DNA of 39,714 nucleotides from Thermoleophilia bacterium (GTDB taxonomy: Bacteria; Actinomycetota; Thermoleophilia; Gaiellales; Gaiellaceae). The stretch lies in assembly GCA_029865325.1 (NCBI GenBank), contig JAOUHF010000010.1, positions 1 to 39,714 of the forward strand, in the 5' to 3' direction. This document shows, piece after piece, positions 30,381 to 38,906 of the stretch. Position 1 is the stretch's first letter, and every line of letters begins with the position of its first letter. A model generated the notes under the pieces. The model saw only the letters and a program-made list of their open reading frames with translations, ran no database searches and was not told the origin of the DNA. The translations under genes and the position numbers were made by a program.

Positions 30381-30721
30381 TGGCGTACGACGAGACACTC
30401 GCCGACCGGGTTCGAGACGCCCTCGCACCTGAGGACGGTGTCACCCAGCGCAAGATGTTCGGCGGGCTGGCGTTCATGGTCGACGGCCACATGGCCTGCG
30501 GCGTCGTTGGCGAGGACCTCATGCTGAGGCTTGGCGCCGAGGGCGCTGAAGCCGTACTCGAACGCGCGCATGTCCGGCCCATGGACTTCACGGGGCGACC
30601 GATGACCGGGATGGTCTACGTCGACTCGGCAGGTCTGCGCGGCGTGGCGTTGCGGAACTGGGTCGAGAAGGCCGTCGCGCATGCCCGTTCCCTGCCGCCG
30701 AAGGTGCCAAGGAGCCGCTAA
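30380..30721 (+). CDS. TfoX/Sxy N-terminal-domain protein
   Basis: A 113-aa protein carrying only the TfoX N-terminal domain: DRVRDALAPEDGVTQRKMFG, then GLAFMVDGHMACGVVGEDLM and MDFTGRPMTGMVYVDSAGLR. The KMFGG(L)AFM signature is diagnostic. In gammaproteobacteria TfoX controls competence, but stand-alone N-domains in actinobacteria are common and their role is unknown. The ATG shares a base with the sigma-factor stop (TGATG), so translation is coupled. It ends about 20 bases from the convergent FN3-protein gene. Confidence 0.9.
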   Translation: MAYDETLADRVRDALAPEDGVTQRKMFGGLAFMVDGHMACGVVGEDLMLRLGAEGAEAVLERAHVRPMDFTGRPMTGMVYVDSAGLRGVALRNWVEKAVAHARSLPPKVPRSR

Positions 30722-30744
30722 CCCGTACTGCAGAGGCGCGCGGG

Positions 30745-32226
30745 TTACCAGCCTGGGGGCGCGACGATGTACACGGCAACGCCCAGACCCGGAAGCTTGT
30801 CCACGACGAGGTCGCCGAGTGGAGTGACGACACGCCCGTCGCGAAAGACGCGAAGCTTGCGGCCGCCGAGACCCGGAATCGTGAACGACGCGCTCGTCGG
30901 GGAGGTCGACGTGTTCACGGCGATGACGTATGTCGCGCCGTTGTAGCGGCGAGCTCCCACGCGCACGGGGCTCTCGGTCGACCAGTTCGCCTTCGCGACG
31001 GGTGCGAGGAGTGCAGGGGCAAGGGCCAGGATCTCCCGGTTCACGAGGCGCACCTCGTTGCGAATGTCCTCGGCCCACCAGTCGGGGAAGTAGCCGATGC
31101 CACGGGCGCCGCCGGCGATCGCCAGCCAGGTCTCGGCGCGGACGACTACGGGAGTCGGATCCTCGTTGTTGTGGCAGTGCTCCATCGGTCCGGCTTCGAT
31201 CCATTGGAACGTCGGCTTGCCGCCGGTGAGCGAGACGAGCTCGCGCTGCATCCAGTAGACGTTGTCGATCTGCGCGAGCGAGCAGCGGACCTCGACCGGA
31301 TACGTGTCGAACCCGATCACGTCCCCGCGCTCGAAGAACTTCGGATAGATGCTCTTCCCAAAGGGACCGGGGGCGGCGTTCACCGAGAACTTGTCGGTCA
31401 GCGTCAGGAACGTGACCCTCCCGCTCGCCTGTGGCTTCGGGAGGCTCTCCACGATTCCCACGGAGACGTCTGCCTCATCGGGCAGATGCCATCCGACGAC
31501 ACCAGGGCCTGAGATCCCGGGCGTCTTGGCGTCGACGGTGGAGATTGCGCGACCCGCGAGCCGGTCGAACTGCTCGTCGGGCTCCGCACAGCTCACGCCG
31601 AGGAAGAGGTTGATCCCCGCTCCCATGCTCGTCGGGTAGTAGGTCGGACACTGTCGCCAGACCATGCGCGGGAAGATCGCGCTGCCGTTCAGGCGGAGCG
31701 GCGACGAGCTCTCCACCTTTGGTGTTCCGGGAGGAAGCGCGCCGGTGCTCGACGGCGGCGCCGGGGTGACGCCGGGTGGGAGCGCGGGTGGCAACACGAA
31801 CGGGGACGCAGAGCTGGGCGTCGAGACGTCGGCAGCAGCGGGCACGGCGGTCGCGGCCGTCGACGACGGCCACGGGTCCGTGCGGAACGAGCCGCGCGCT
31901 TCGGCTTTCATCCCGTTTCGCCAACGCGCGACGACCCGGAATCGATACGTCGTTGCGGGCTCGAGACCAGAGAGGGTCGTGCGCGCGGTCAGTGCGTTGT
32001 GCGCGACCGTTGTGGGAGACCAGATGCCGTAGCGGTCATCCAGCCCCACCTCGAGCACGATCCGACCCGGGTCGGAGACGCGCCACTTGACCATGGCCGA
32101 GAAGGGTCGGGCCTCGACGTCGAGGATGTCTGCGGTGGCTGCGCGAGTGGCGTTAGCGCCGCTCGACGCGAGCGCCGCGACCGCGGCGAGCGCGAGCAGG
32201 AGGAGTACAGCGGATCGCCGCAGCAT
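30745..32226 (-). CDS. Secreted FN3-domain protein with glycosidase-like region
   Basis: About 493 residues from ATG at 32226 (MLRRSAVLLLLALAAVAALA, signal peptide; alternative start 32247). Residues about 35-125 form a fibronectin type III-like domain (AMVKWRVSDPGRIVLEVGLD; GLEPATTYRFRVVARW). Next is a Pro/Ser/Thr-rich linker to about 180 (PALPPGVTPAPPSSTGALPP). The C-terminal 310 residues look like a TIM-barrel glycosidase-like region: FPRMVWRQCPTYYPTSMGAG, VVGWHLPDEADVSVG, DVIGFDTYPVEVR, GKPTFQWIEAG, and GARGIGYFPDWWAED. WHLPDEAD and QWIEAG offer acidic residues in plausible catalytic positions. The C-terminus is a beta domain (GVAVYIVAPPG). Substrate unknown; probably extracellular polysaccharide. 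Confidence 0.8.
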   Translation of the reverse strand: MLRRSAVLLLLALAAVAALASSGANATRAATADILDVEARPFSAMVKWRVSDPGRIVLEVGLDDRYGIWSPTTVAHNALTARTTLSGLEPATTYRFRVVARWRNGMKAEARGSFRTDPWPSSTAATAVPAAADVSTPSSASPFVLPPALPPGVTPAPPSSTGALPPGTPKVESSSPLRLNGSAIFPRMVWRQCPTYYPTSMGAGINLFLGVSCAEPDEQFDRLAGRAISTVDAKTPGISGPGVVGWHLPDEADVSVGIVESLPKPQASGRVTFLTLTDKFSVNAAPGPFGKSIYPKFFERGDVIGFDTYPVEVRCSLAQIDNVYWMQRELVSLTGGKPTFQWIEAGPMEHCHNNEDPTPVVVRAETWLAIAGGARGIGYFPDWWAEDIRNEVRLVNREILALAPALLAPVAKANWSTESPVRVGARRYNGATYVIAVNTSTSPTSASFTIPGLGGRKLRVFRDGRVVTPLGDLVVDKLPGLGVAVYIVAPPGW

Positions 32227-32403
32227 GAGATCAAGGTCGGCACCCACTCGGAACCGCGTGTCCCTCGGACGAGGGAACCCCTTCGGGTGGGGCTCAGAGG
32301 TCTGAGATGTGGCGCCTGGATGACGGCCTGCCGGACTACGAACTCGTTGTGCTCAGACGCCTCGTCCCACTCGATGGTGGCACCGACTGGTAGCGTCGCG
32401 GCC

Positions 32404-32859
32404 GTGTCGAAGGCGATCATGACCACGAGCGAAGGTGCCATCGAAATCGAGCTCTTCGACGGCGATGCGCCTCGGACCGTCGAGAACTTCACGAAGCTCG
32501 CCGCCGACGGCTACTACGACGGTGGTGTCTTTCATCGCGTGATCCCCGACTTCATGATTCAGGGCGGATGCCCGCGGGGCGACGGCACCGGTGGACCCGG
32601 GTACACGTTCGAGGACGAGTTCAACGATCACCCGGTCGCGCGTGGCTACCTCGCGATGGCCAACTCCGGACCGGACACGAACGGCTCGCAGTTCTTCATC
32701 GTCACCGCCGAGGACTGCTCGTGGCTGAATGGCAAGCACACTGTCTTCGGCCGAGTTACTGCAGGGCAGGATGTCGCCGACCGGATCTCGCTCGTCGAGC
32801 GAGACATGCGAGACCGCCCGCTCGAGCCAATCGCCATCGAGTCCGTCCAGCTCAGCTAG
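32404..32859 (+). CDS. Cyclophilin-type peptidyl-prolyl cis-trans isomerase
   Basis: A 151-aa cytosolic cyclophilin catalysing proline isomerisation during folding. Signatures are GAIEIELFDGDAPRTVENFT, GVFHRVIPDFMIQGGCPRGD (catalytic Arg, Phe and Gln), AMANSGPDTNGSQFFI, and WLNGKHTVFGRVTAGQDVAD. No signal peptide. GTG at 32404 is used; ATG at 32419 is the alternative. Slightly shorter than eukaryotic cyclophilins, as usual for bacterial single-domain members. It stands alone between a convergent FN3 gene upstream and an SDR downstream, separated from the latter by a strong hairpin. Confidence 0.95.
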   Translation: MSKAIMTTSEGAIEIELFDGDAPRTVENFTKLAADGYYDGGVFHRVIPDFMIQGGCPRGDGTGGPGYTFEDEFNDHPVARGYLAMANSGPDTNGSQFFIVTAEDCSWLNGKHTVFGRVTAGQDVADRISLVERDMRDRPLEPIAIESVQLS

Positions 32860-32890
32860 CTCTCTGGCGCAAGACCGCGCTGGCCTACGC

Positions 32891-32928
32891 ATGACCCGGG
32901 GTCAGACCCGGGGTCTGACCCCGGGCAT
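32891..32928. repeat. Long perfect hairpin (REP-like or terminator) after cyclophilin
   Basis: Arms CCCGGGGTCAGACC and GGTCTGACCCCGGG pair perfectly (14 bp) around a 3-base CGG loop; outside them ATG/CAT extends the stem with one bulged base. The GGGGTCTGACCCC core resembles a widespread intergenic repeat seen in high-GC soil bacteria. It lies 32 bases after the cyclophilin stop, so it can also act as a terminator, though without a T-run. Confidence 0.85.
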
Positions 32929-32955
32929 GGCCTCGGCGGACTAGGCTCCCGGCGC

Positions 32956-33687
32956 ATGGAACTCGAAGGCAAGACGGCGATCGTCACGGGCGCGTCGAGC
33001 GGCATCGGCGCCGCTACCGTGCGCAAGCTGCGCGCGGCCGGTGTCCGCGTCGCGGGCGGCGCGCGTCGCGTCGCGCGCATCGAGGCCGACCTCGCTCTTC
33101 CGCTCGACGTCACCGACGAGGAGAGCTGCGCCGCGTTCGTCACGCGGGCCGCATCGGAGCTCGGCGGGGTCGACATCCTCTTCAACAACGCCGGCCTTGC
33201 TCTAGGCCGCTACCCGTTCTGGGAGTCGAATCCCGACGACGAAGCGACCGTCCTGCATACGAATGTGGACGGCGTGCTGCGCATGACTCGTATCTGCCTT
33301 CCGCACATTCGCGACCAGGGACACATCGTCTTCATGGGTTCGGTAGCAGGGCGCCAGGCGTACCAGAACGCCGCCTCGTACGTTGCTGCGAAGTTCGGGC
33401 TGCGCGGGTTCGTCTACGCGCTTCGCGAGGATCTTCTCGGGCGCCCCATCCGGATCACGACTGTGGATGCAGGCCTCGTGGAGTCCGAGTTCTCGCTGGT
33501 GCGCTTCCGAGGCGACGAAGACGCCGCGAAGGCCGTCTACGCAGGCGTCGAGCCGGTCACACCGGAGGAGATTGCGGACTGCGTGCTCTTCGCTCTCACG
33601 CGCCCACTCCACGTCAACATCGACGAGATCGTGATCAAGGCGCTTGCCCAGTCGAGTGGGGCGCGGGTCGTGCGCCGCGAGAAATAG
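32956..33687 (+). CDS. Short-chain dehydrogenase/reductase (classical SDR)
   Basis: A 243-aa classical SDR. Visible are the cofactor motif TGASSGIG (residues 10-17), the Asp of PLDVTDEESC, NNAG in ILFNNAGLALGRYPF, the catalytic Ser in IVFMGSVAGR, YxxxK as SYVAAKFGLRG, and TTVDAGLVESEFS after it. The Arg-rich GGARRVARIE after the second strand favours NADP. It is of the YdfG/serine-dehydrogenase-like cytosolic group; substrate unknown. The ATG at 32956 follows GGCTCCCGGC without a strong ribosome site. 11 bases before the debranching enzyme gene, so it probably leads that operon. Confidence 0.93.
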   Translation: MELEGKTAIVTGASSGIGAATVRKLRAAGVRVAGGARRVARIEADLALPLDVTDEESCAAFVTRAASELGGVDILFNNAGLALGRYPFWESNPDDEATVLHTNVDGVLRMTRICLPHIRDQGHIVFMGSVAGRQAYQNAASYVAAKFGLRGFVYALREDLLGRPIRITTVDAGLVESEFSLVRFRGDEDAAKAVYAGVEPVTPEEIADCVLFALTRPLHVNIDEIVIKALAQSSGARVVRREK

Positions 33688-33698
33688 CGCACCCTTCG

Positions 33699-35756
33699 AT
33701 GCTCACGATCCTCGAGGGATCAACGTTCTGCATCTGCGACGAGCTCGGCGACATCGCTGCCGACACGAGCGGGTTCTTCGCGCACGACACGCGCTTCCTC
33801 TCTCGACTCGCCCTTCGGATCGAGGACGCGAGCCCGCTGCTCTTGTCCTCTGGCCGGGTCGAGCACTTCCAGGCCGCCTTCTACCTTCGTAACGCGCCGA
33901 ACGGGCTGCCGCGGGATGCCCTTTCGATCGCCCGCGAGCGGTTTGTCGGAACGGGGTTACGGGAACAGATCATCGTGCGGAACGAGAGCATGGAGCGACT
34001 CGAGTTCACGCTCGCTCTCGAGATCGCCGCCGACTTCGCGGACATCATCTCGGTGAAGCAGCACGATTTCGCTCTCGGCGATCCGGTCCATGCCGCGGCG
34101 CTCCCGGATGCTGCTCCGGCCACATATGACACAGAGCAGCGACGGCTTTCGATCGTCGATCCCGCCGGGGATCTCAGCACCCGGGTCGTCTTCTCGCATT
34201 CCGGGCGCCTCGACGACGAGGCGGTGGCCTTCGACGTCGCACTCGAGCCGAACGAGCAGTGGGATCTGAGAGTCGACGTGCTGCCCTCACTGGACGGGGA
34301 GGCCGAGATCGCGCCGCCCGAGAACATCGACGGGGAGCGTGAGACCGCGGCGGACGCCGTGGCGGCCTGGACGCTGCGCGTTCCTCGCGTGCGCGGCGGC
34401 TGGGAGAGTCTCAGGCACGCCTTCGATCGGTCGATCGCCGACCTTGCGGCTTTGCGCATGCGGACGGGCGAGTACCGACGGCCGCTGTTCGCAGCCGGGA
34501 TGCCGTGGTTCATGACCGTGTTCGGGCGTGACACCGCAATCACCTCTCTCCAGACGCTTCTTCTTGGTCCCGAGGTCGGGATCGGCGCGCTCGACGCCCT
34601 CGCCGAGTTACAGGCGCAGGAGGATGACCCCACGATCGATGCTGAACCGGGGAAGATCGTTCACGAGGTCAGGCGCGGTCGCTGCGCGGAGACCTGGTTT
34701 CCTCGTTACTACGGCTCGCTCGACTCGACGCCGCTCTTCCTCGTCCTCCTCGCAGAGACGTGGCGGTGGACCGACGACTCCACGCTTGCGACCCGGCTAC
34801 AAGAGCCCGCGCTTCTCGCCCTCGAGTGGATCGACCGTTACGGCGACCGCGACGGCGACGGGTTCGTCGAGTACAGCCGGCATGTCGACCACGGGCTCGC
34901 GAACCAATCCTGGAAGGACTCGGGTGACTCGCAGCGGTTCCACGACGGCCGGTTCGCCGAGCCGCCGATCGCTCCGGTCGAGGTTCAGGGTTACGTGTAC
35001 GACGCAAAACGCGGGCTCGCCGAAATCGCCCGGGAGGTGTGGCGCGATCCTGCGCTCGGTGACCGTCTGGAACAGGAGGCGAACGATCTCCGAGCCCGCT
35101 TCGACGAGGCGTTCTGGGTCGATGAGCGCGGCGGCTTCTACGCACTGGCGATCGACGGGGAGAAACGGCCCGTCGATGCGCGCTGCTCGAACATGGGCCA
35201 TCTCCTCTGGAGCGGAATCGTCCTTCCCGAGCGCGTCCAACCGACGGTCGACCAGCTTCTCTCGACCGAGCTGTGGTCGGGCTGGGGAATCCGCACGATG
35301 GCGAGCGACGCGGCTGCGTACAACCCGATCAGTTACCACAACGGAACGGTGTGGCCGCACGACTCCGCCCTAGCCGTGTGGGGGCTCGCGCGGCATGGCT
35401 ATGTCGAGGAGGCTCGGCGCGTCTCGCGGGCTCTGATCGAAGCTGCCGCATACTTCGACTGGTCGCTTCCCGAGGTCTTCGCGGGCTACGCCCGGGGTGA
35501 GACACCGTTCCCCATTGCTTACCCGACAGCCGCTCGCCCGCAGGCATGGGCGGCCGGAACCCCCGTCCTCCTCGTCAGGGTTCTCCTGGGAATAGAACCG
35601 GACCGTGCCCGCCAGCGTCTGATCTCGACCGTGACCGACGAGCTGCCGAGCTGGCTCGACGGGCTCACAGTCGAGGGCGTCCGCGCCTACGGTCGCACGT
35701 GGACGGTTGCAGTTGAGCGTGGCCATGTCACCATCTCCGAGGTGTCTAGGCAATGA
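33699..35756 (+). CDS. Amylo-alpha-1,6-glucosidase / glycogen-debranching-type protein
   Basis: A 685-aa protein. The N-terminal about 210 residues form a GDE_N_bis beta domain (STFCICDELGDIAADTSGFF, AHDTRFLSRLALRIED). Residues about 230-660 form an (alpha/alpha)6 catalytic region: AAGMPWFMTVFGRDTAITSL (FGRDT typical), GKIVHEVRRGRCAETWFPRY, YYGSLDSTPLFLVLLAETWR, GLANQSWKDSGDSQRFHDG (WKDSGD), EVQGYVYDAKRGLAEIA, and MGHLLWSGIV. The C-terminus has YHNGTVWPHDSALAVWGLAR. It is cytosolic. Many actinobacteria pair this protein with the GT4 gene that follows; both are thought to act on glucans or related oligosaccharides. Stop overlaps the GT4 start (ATGA). Confidence 0.93.
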   Translation: MLTILEGSTFCICDELGDIAADTSGFFAHDTRFLSRLALRIEDASPLLLSSGRVEHFQAAFYLRNAPNGLPRDALSIARERFVGTGLREQIIVRNESMERLEFTLALEIAADFADIISVKQHDFALGDPVHAAALPDAAPATYDTEQRRLSIVDPAGDLSTRVVFSHSGRLDDEAVAFDVALEPNEQWDLRVDVLPSLDGEAEIAPPENIDGERETAADAVAAWTLRVPRVRGGWESLRHAFDRSIADLAALRMRTGEYRRPLFAAGMPWFMTVFGRDTAITSLQTLLLGPEVGIGALDALAELQAQEDDPTIDAEPGKIVHEVRRGRCAETWFPRYYGSLDSTPLFLVLLAETWRWTDDSTLATRLQEPALLALEWIDRYGDRDGDGFVEYSRHVDHGLANQSWKDSGDSQRFHDGRFAEPPIAPVEVQGYVYDAKRGLAEIAREVWRDPALGDRLEQEANDLRARFDEAFWVDERGGFYALAIDGEKRPVDARCSNMGHLLWSGIVLPERVQPTVDQLLSTELWSGWGIRTMASDAAAYNPISYHNGTVWPHDSALAVWGLARHGYVEEARRVSRALIEAAAYFDWSLPEVFAGYARGETPFPIAYPTAARPQAWAAGTPVLLVRVLLGIEPDRARQRLISTVTDELPSWLDGLTVEGVRAYGRTWTVAVERGHVTISEVSRQ

Positions 35757-36799
35757 GGATCGGCCTCGTCTGTTCCGTGTGGTTCCCGGTGCCCCCCGAG
35801 GCGTACGGGGGAACCGAGCGCGTCGTTGCCCTGCTCGCTGACGGGCTCGTCGACGCCGGCCACGACGTCACGCTGTTCGCTTCCGGTGACTCGCAGACTC
35901 GCGCCCGTCTCGAGGCGGTCTTCCAGACGGCCCCCAGCGAATGGATCGGGCATACGTACTGGGAGATGCAGCATGCGGTCCATGCGTTCCGCAAGGCCCG
36001 TTCGTTCGACGTCTTCCACGATCACACCGGACTGCTCGGTCTCGCATTCGCCGGCCTCGTCAGCGTGCCGTTCTGCCACACGGTGCACGGACCGCTCGAC
36101 GGCCAGCCCGGCCGCCTCTACGAGCAGGTCGTCGACCTCGCGCCGAATGCCAAGCTGATCTCGATCTCGATGAACCAGCGGAAGCCGAAGCCGGCGCTTC
36201 CGTGGATCGCGAACTGCCCGAACGCGCTCGATCTCTCGATGTTTCCCTTCCGTCGGAAGTCGGGCGGCGACTACCTCGTCTTCCTCGGGCGCATGAGCCC
36301 GGAGAAGGGAGCGCACCGGGCGCTCGCCGTCGCTCTCGAGATGGGCCTGCCGCTGAAGATCGCTGCCAAGTGCCGCGAGCCCCTCGAGATCAGGTACTTC
36401 GACGAGTTCATCCGACCCCATCTCGGAGGCTCGATCGAGTACGTGGGCGAGGTCGGACACGCCGACAAGGTCGAGTTGCTGCTGGGCGCTCGGGCCCTCA
36501 TCTCCCCGATCGACTGGGAGGAGCCGTTCGGGCTGATGATGATCGAGGCGATGGCGTGCGGGACACCTGTGATCTCGACGCGCCGAGGTGCAGTCCCCGA
36601 GATCATCGACCACGGGCGAACGGGCGTCATGGTCGACAACTACCGCGACATGGAGGACCCGGCAATCCTCGCGCTCGCCGATTCGCTCGATCCTGCGGTG
36701 ATCCGCCGCGAGGTCGAGGAGCGGTTCTCGCCCGAGAACATGGTGCAGAGCTACGTCGCGGCCTACGAGGCGACGATCGAAGCCACTCGCGGCGCGTGA
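35753..36799 (+). CDS. GT4-family glycosyltransferase
   Basis: A 348-aa GT-B transferase. N-terminus MRIGLVCSVWFPVPPEAYGG then TERVVALLADGLVDAGHDVT, where the glycine-rich PEAYGGTERVV is the acceptor loop. C-terminal half: YLVFLGRMSPEKGAHRALAV, GEVGHADKVELLLGARALIS, then the donor site WEEPFGLMMIEAMACGTPVI and RRGAVPEIIDHGRTGVMVDN. It is retaining and nucleotide-sugar dependent, and the acceptor is unknown. It overlaps the debranching gene by 4 bases at its start and the MATE gene by 4 bases at its end, so the three are translated as one coupled unit. Confidence 0.94.
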   Translation: MRIGLVCSVWFPVPPEAYGGTERVVALLADGLVDAGHDVTLFASGDSQTRARLEAVFQTAPSEWIGHTYWEMQHAVHAFRKARSFDVFHDHTGLLGLAFAGLVSVPFCHTVHGPLDGQPGRLYEQVVDLAPNAKLISISMNQRKPKPALPWIANCPNALDLSMFPFRRKSGGDYLVFLGRMSPEKGAHRALAVALEMGLPLKIAAKCREPLEIRYFDEFIRPHLGGSIEYVGEVGHADKVELLLGARALISPIDWEEPFGLMMIEAMACGTPVISTRRGAVPEIIDHGRTGVMVDNYRDMEDPAILALADSLDPAVIRREVEERFSPENMVQSYVAAYEATIEATRGA

Positions 36800-38100
36800 G
36801 GCTGCGCTCTCCGTACGACCGCGAGATCGTGCGGCTCGCGCTCCCCGCGCTGGGCGCCCTCGCCGCGGAGCCGCTCTACCTCCTCGTCGACACCGCGATC
36901 GTCGGTCATCTCGGACGGTCCCAGCTCGCCGCTCTCGGGATCGCGTTCACGATCCTCGGCGGGCTCTTCGCGATCTTCAACTTCCTCCAGTACGGGACGA
37001 CGGCACAAGTCGCGCGCGCAGGCGGAGCCGGGGAGAGCGAGACCGCACGACGGCTCGGGGCGCAGGCTGTCTGGCTATCGCTCGCCTTCGGCATCGCGGT
37101 GTCGGTGCTCGTCGCAGTGCTGGCCGAGCCGCTCGTTTCGCTCATGGGTGGAGAGGGCGATGCAGCCGACTACGCGGTCACCTACTTGCGGATCGCGGCC
37201 GTCGGCTTCCCGGCCGCGTTTCTCGCACTCGGAGGCCAGGGCTACCTGCGCGGGGTGGCCGATCTCCGAACTCCACTGGCGATCCTCATCGCCGGGAACG
37301 TCGTGAACCTCGTGCTCGAGGTCCTCTTCGTCTATGGGTTCGACTGGGGAATCGAGGGCTCGGCGTGGGGGACTGCGATCGCCCAGCTAGGGATGGGCGC
37401 AGCGTTCATCGTCGTGATCGTCCGTCGGCTGCAGCCTGGCGAGATGCGCGTGCAGATCGTTCTCGCGCGCCGGGTGCTCTCGCTCGGGAAGTGGATCTTC
37501 GTCCGCACTTCAGCACTCATGGGCGCGTTTGTCCTTGCAGGTGCAGTGGCGACGCGTTTCGGGGAGGCCTCGATCGCGGCGCATCAGATCGCCTTCCAGC
37601 TCTGGATCTTCCTCGCGCTCGTCCTCGACTCCGTTGCGATCGCCGGGCAGATCATCGTCGGGCGTGAGCTGGGCGCCGGTCGGCAGGACGAGGCATACGG
37701 TGCGGGCGACCGGATGATCTGGCTCTCAGTTGGGCTTGGCGCTGCCTTCGCGGCTCTGATGCTGGTGCTCTCGAGCGTGCTCCCGCGGGCGTTCACGGGC
37801 GATGCGGCGGTCCTCGACGAAACTGCGCTCCTCTGGCCGCTGTTCGCGGTCATGCAGCCGCTGAACGGTGCGGTCTTCGCGCTCGACGGGATTCTGATCG
37901 GAGCAGGAGACGGGCCGTTCCTCGCGGGCTCGATGGTGGCTGCGTTCCTCGCCTGCGTTGCCGTTCTCGTCGGCTCGCTGGTCGGCGACTGGGGAATCCG
38001 TGGGGTGTGGGCGGCGCTCGTGATCCTCATCCTCGTGCGGCTGGCGCTGATGACCGCGCGCTTCCGTCGCGGCCGGTGGCTCGTCACCGGCTGGGCCTAA
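36796..38100 (+). CDS. MATE-family multidrug/oligosaccharide-type exporter (DinF-like)
   Basis: A 434-aa membrane protein with about 12 helices in two homologous bundles: LALPALGALAAEPLYLLVDT followed by AIVGHLGRSQLAALGIAFTI (MATE signature), SLMGGEGDAADYAVTYLRI, GYLRGVADLRTPLAILIAGN, then EASIAAHQIAFQLWIFLALV and SVAIAGQIIVGRELGAGRQD in the second half. It couples export to a Na+ or H+ gradient. The start is GTG at 36796, overlapping the GT4 stop (GTGA); the longer open frame back to 35941 is only the GT4 gene read in another frame. Coupling to GT4 and a debranching enzyme suggests a sugar-containing cargo, which is inference. Confidence 0.93.
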   Translation: MRLRSPYDREIVRLALPALGALAAEPLYLLVDTAIVGHLGRSQLAALGIAFTILGGLFAIFNFLQYGTTAQVARAGGAGESETARRLGAQAVWLSLAFGIAVSVLVAVLAEPLVSLMGGEGDAADYAVTYLRIAAVGFPAAFLALGGQGYLRGVADLRTPLAILIAGNVVNLVLEVLFVYGFDWGIEGSAWGTAIAQLGMGAAFIVVIVRRLQPGEMRVQIVLARRVLSLGKWIFVRTSALMGAFVLAGAVATRFGEASIAAHQIAFQLWIFLALVLDSVAIAGQIIVGRELGAGRQDEAYGAGDRMIWLSVGLGAAFAALMLVLSSVLPRAFTGDAAVLDETALLWPLFAVMQPLNGAVFALDGILIGAGDGPFLAGSMVAAFLACVAVLVGSLVGDWGIRGVWAALVILILVRLALMTARFRRGRWLVTGWA

Positions 38101-38154
38101 TTCCCACCTCGACACACGGGCACCGTTCTCCGCGTGCGTCGTATGATGAGGCGC

Positions 38155-38862
38155 ATGCTCGCGCTGGATGCGAGGCCGGCCCCGCTGCTCGTCGATCCGG
38201 AACGAACGGCCGTCGTCGTCGTCGACATGCAGAACGACTTCGGCGCGCCGGGTGGCATGTTCGAGCTGGCCGGCATCGACATCAGCGGGATCACGAAAGC
38301 AGCAGCGGCGACCGGCCCGGTTCTAGGGGCAGCGCGCGATGTGGGTATCCCGGTCGTCTACCTGAAAATGGAGCATGCTCCGGATCTCTCCGACGTCGGT
38401 CCGGCCGATGGCCCGCATTGGATCAAGCATCTGCCACTCCGCGTCGGAGACGAGGTGGTCGCGCCCGACGGCTCCACGAGCCGGATCCTCGTGCGAGGGA
38501 CGTGGAACACGCAGATTCTCGATGTTCTCACACCCGAGCCCCGCGACCACCTCGTGTCCAAGCACCGCTACAGCGGGTTCTTCGAGACGGAGTTGGACGA
38601 CGTGCTTCGTGGACTCGGAGCGAAGTACCTACTCGTCACCGGCTGTACGACGAGCGTCTGCGTCGAGTCGACGGTACGAGACGCTGCGTTCCGCGACTAC
38701 TCGTGCATCGTTCTCGAGGACTGCACGGCTGAGCCGATCGGCGCCGGTCTGGCGCGGACGAATCACGACGCCTCGCTGCTCGTCGTCGAAACGCTCTTTG
38801 GCTGGATCTCGAGCAGTCGCGTAGTTTGCGACGCGCTCGCGCAGCAAGTTCAGCTCGTCTGA
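38155..38862 (+). CDS. Isochorismatase-fold cysteine hydrolase (RutB-like)
   Basis: A 235-aa cysteine hydrolase. Triad: Asp in AVVVVDMQNDFGAPGGMFEL, Lys in VSKHRYSGFFETELDD, and Cys in LLVTGCTTSVCVESTVRDAA. GTWNTQILDVLTPEP and the insertion WIKHLPLRVGDEVVAPDG resemble ureidoacrylate or N-carbamoyl amide hydrolases (RutB/biuret group) more than nicotinamidase. The ATG at 38155 is chosen; in-frame starts exist at 38134 and 38143-38146. It is 54 bases downstream of the MATE gene and may be its own unit. Substrate is inferred to be a small amide or carbamate. Confidence 0.9.
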   Translation: MLALDARPAPLLVDPERTAVVVVDMQNDFGAPGGMFELAGIDISGITKAAAATGPVLGAARDVGIPVVYLKMEHAPDLSDVGPADGPHWIKHLPLRVGDEVVAPDGSTSRILVRGTWNTQILDVLTPEPRDHLVSKHRYSGFFETELDDVLRGLGAKYLLVTGCTTSVCVESTVRDAAFRDYSCIVLEDCTAEPIGAGLARTNHDASLLVVETLFGWISSSRVVCDALAQQVQLV

Positions 38863-38906
38863 TCTGCGGGCGACGGTCACGACCTCGCGGGGCTAAGCTC
38901 GGCGCG

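Noticed and set aside
35941-36795. Long N-terminal extension of the MATE frame
   Set aside because: This part is the GT4 gene read out of frame, arginine-rich; MATE homology begins at the GTG at 36796.
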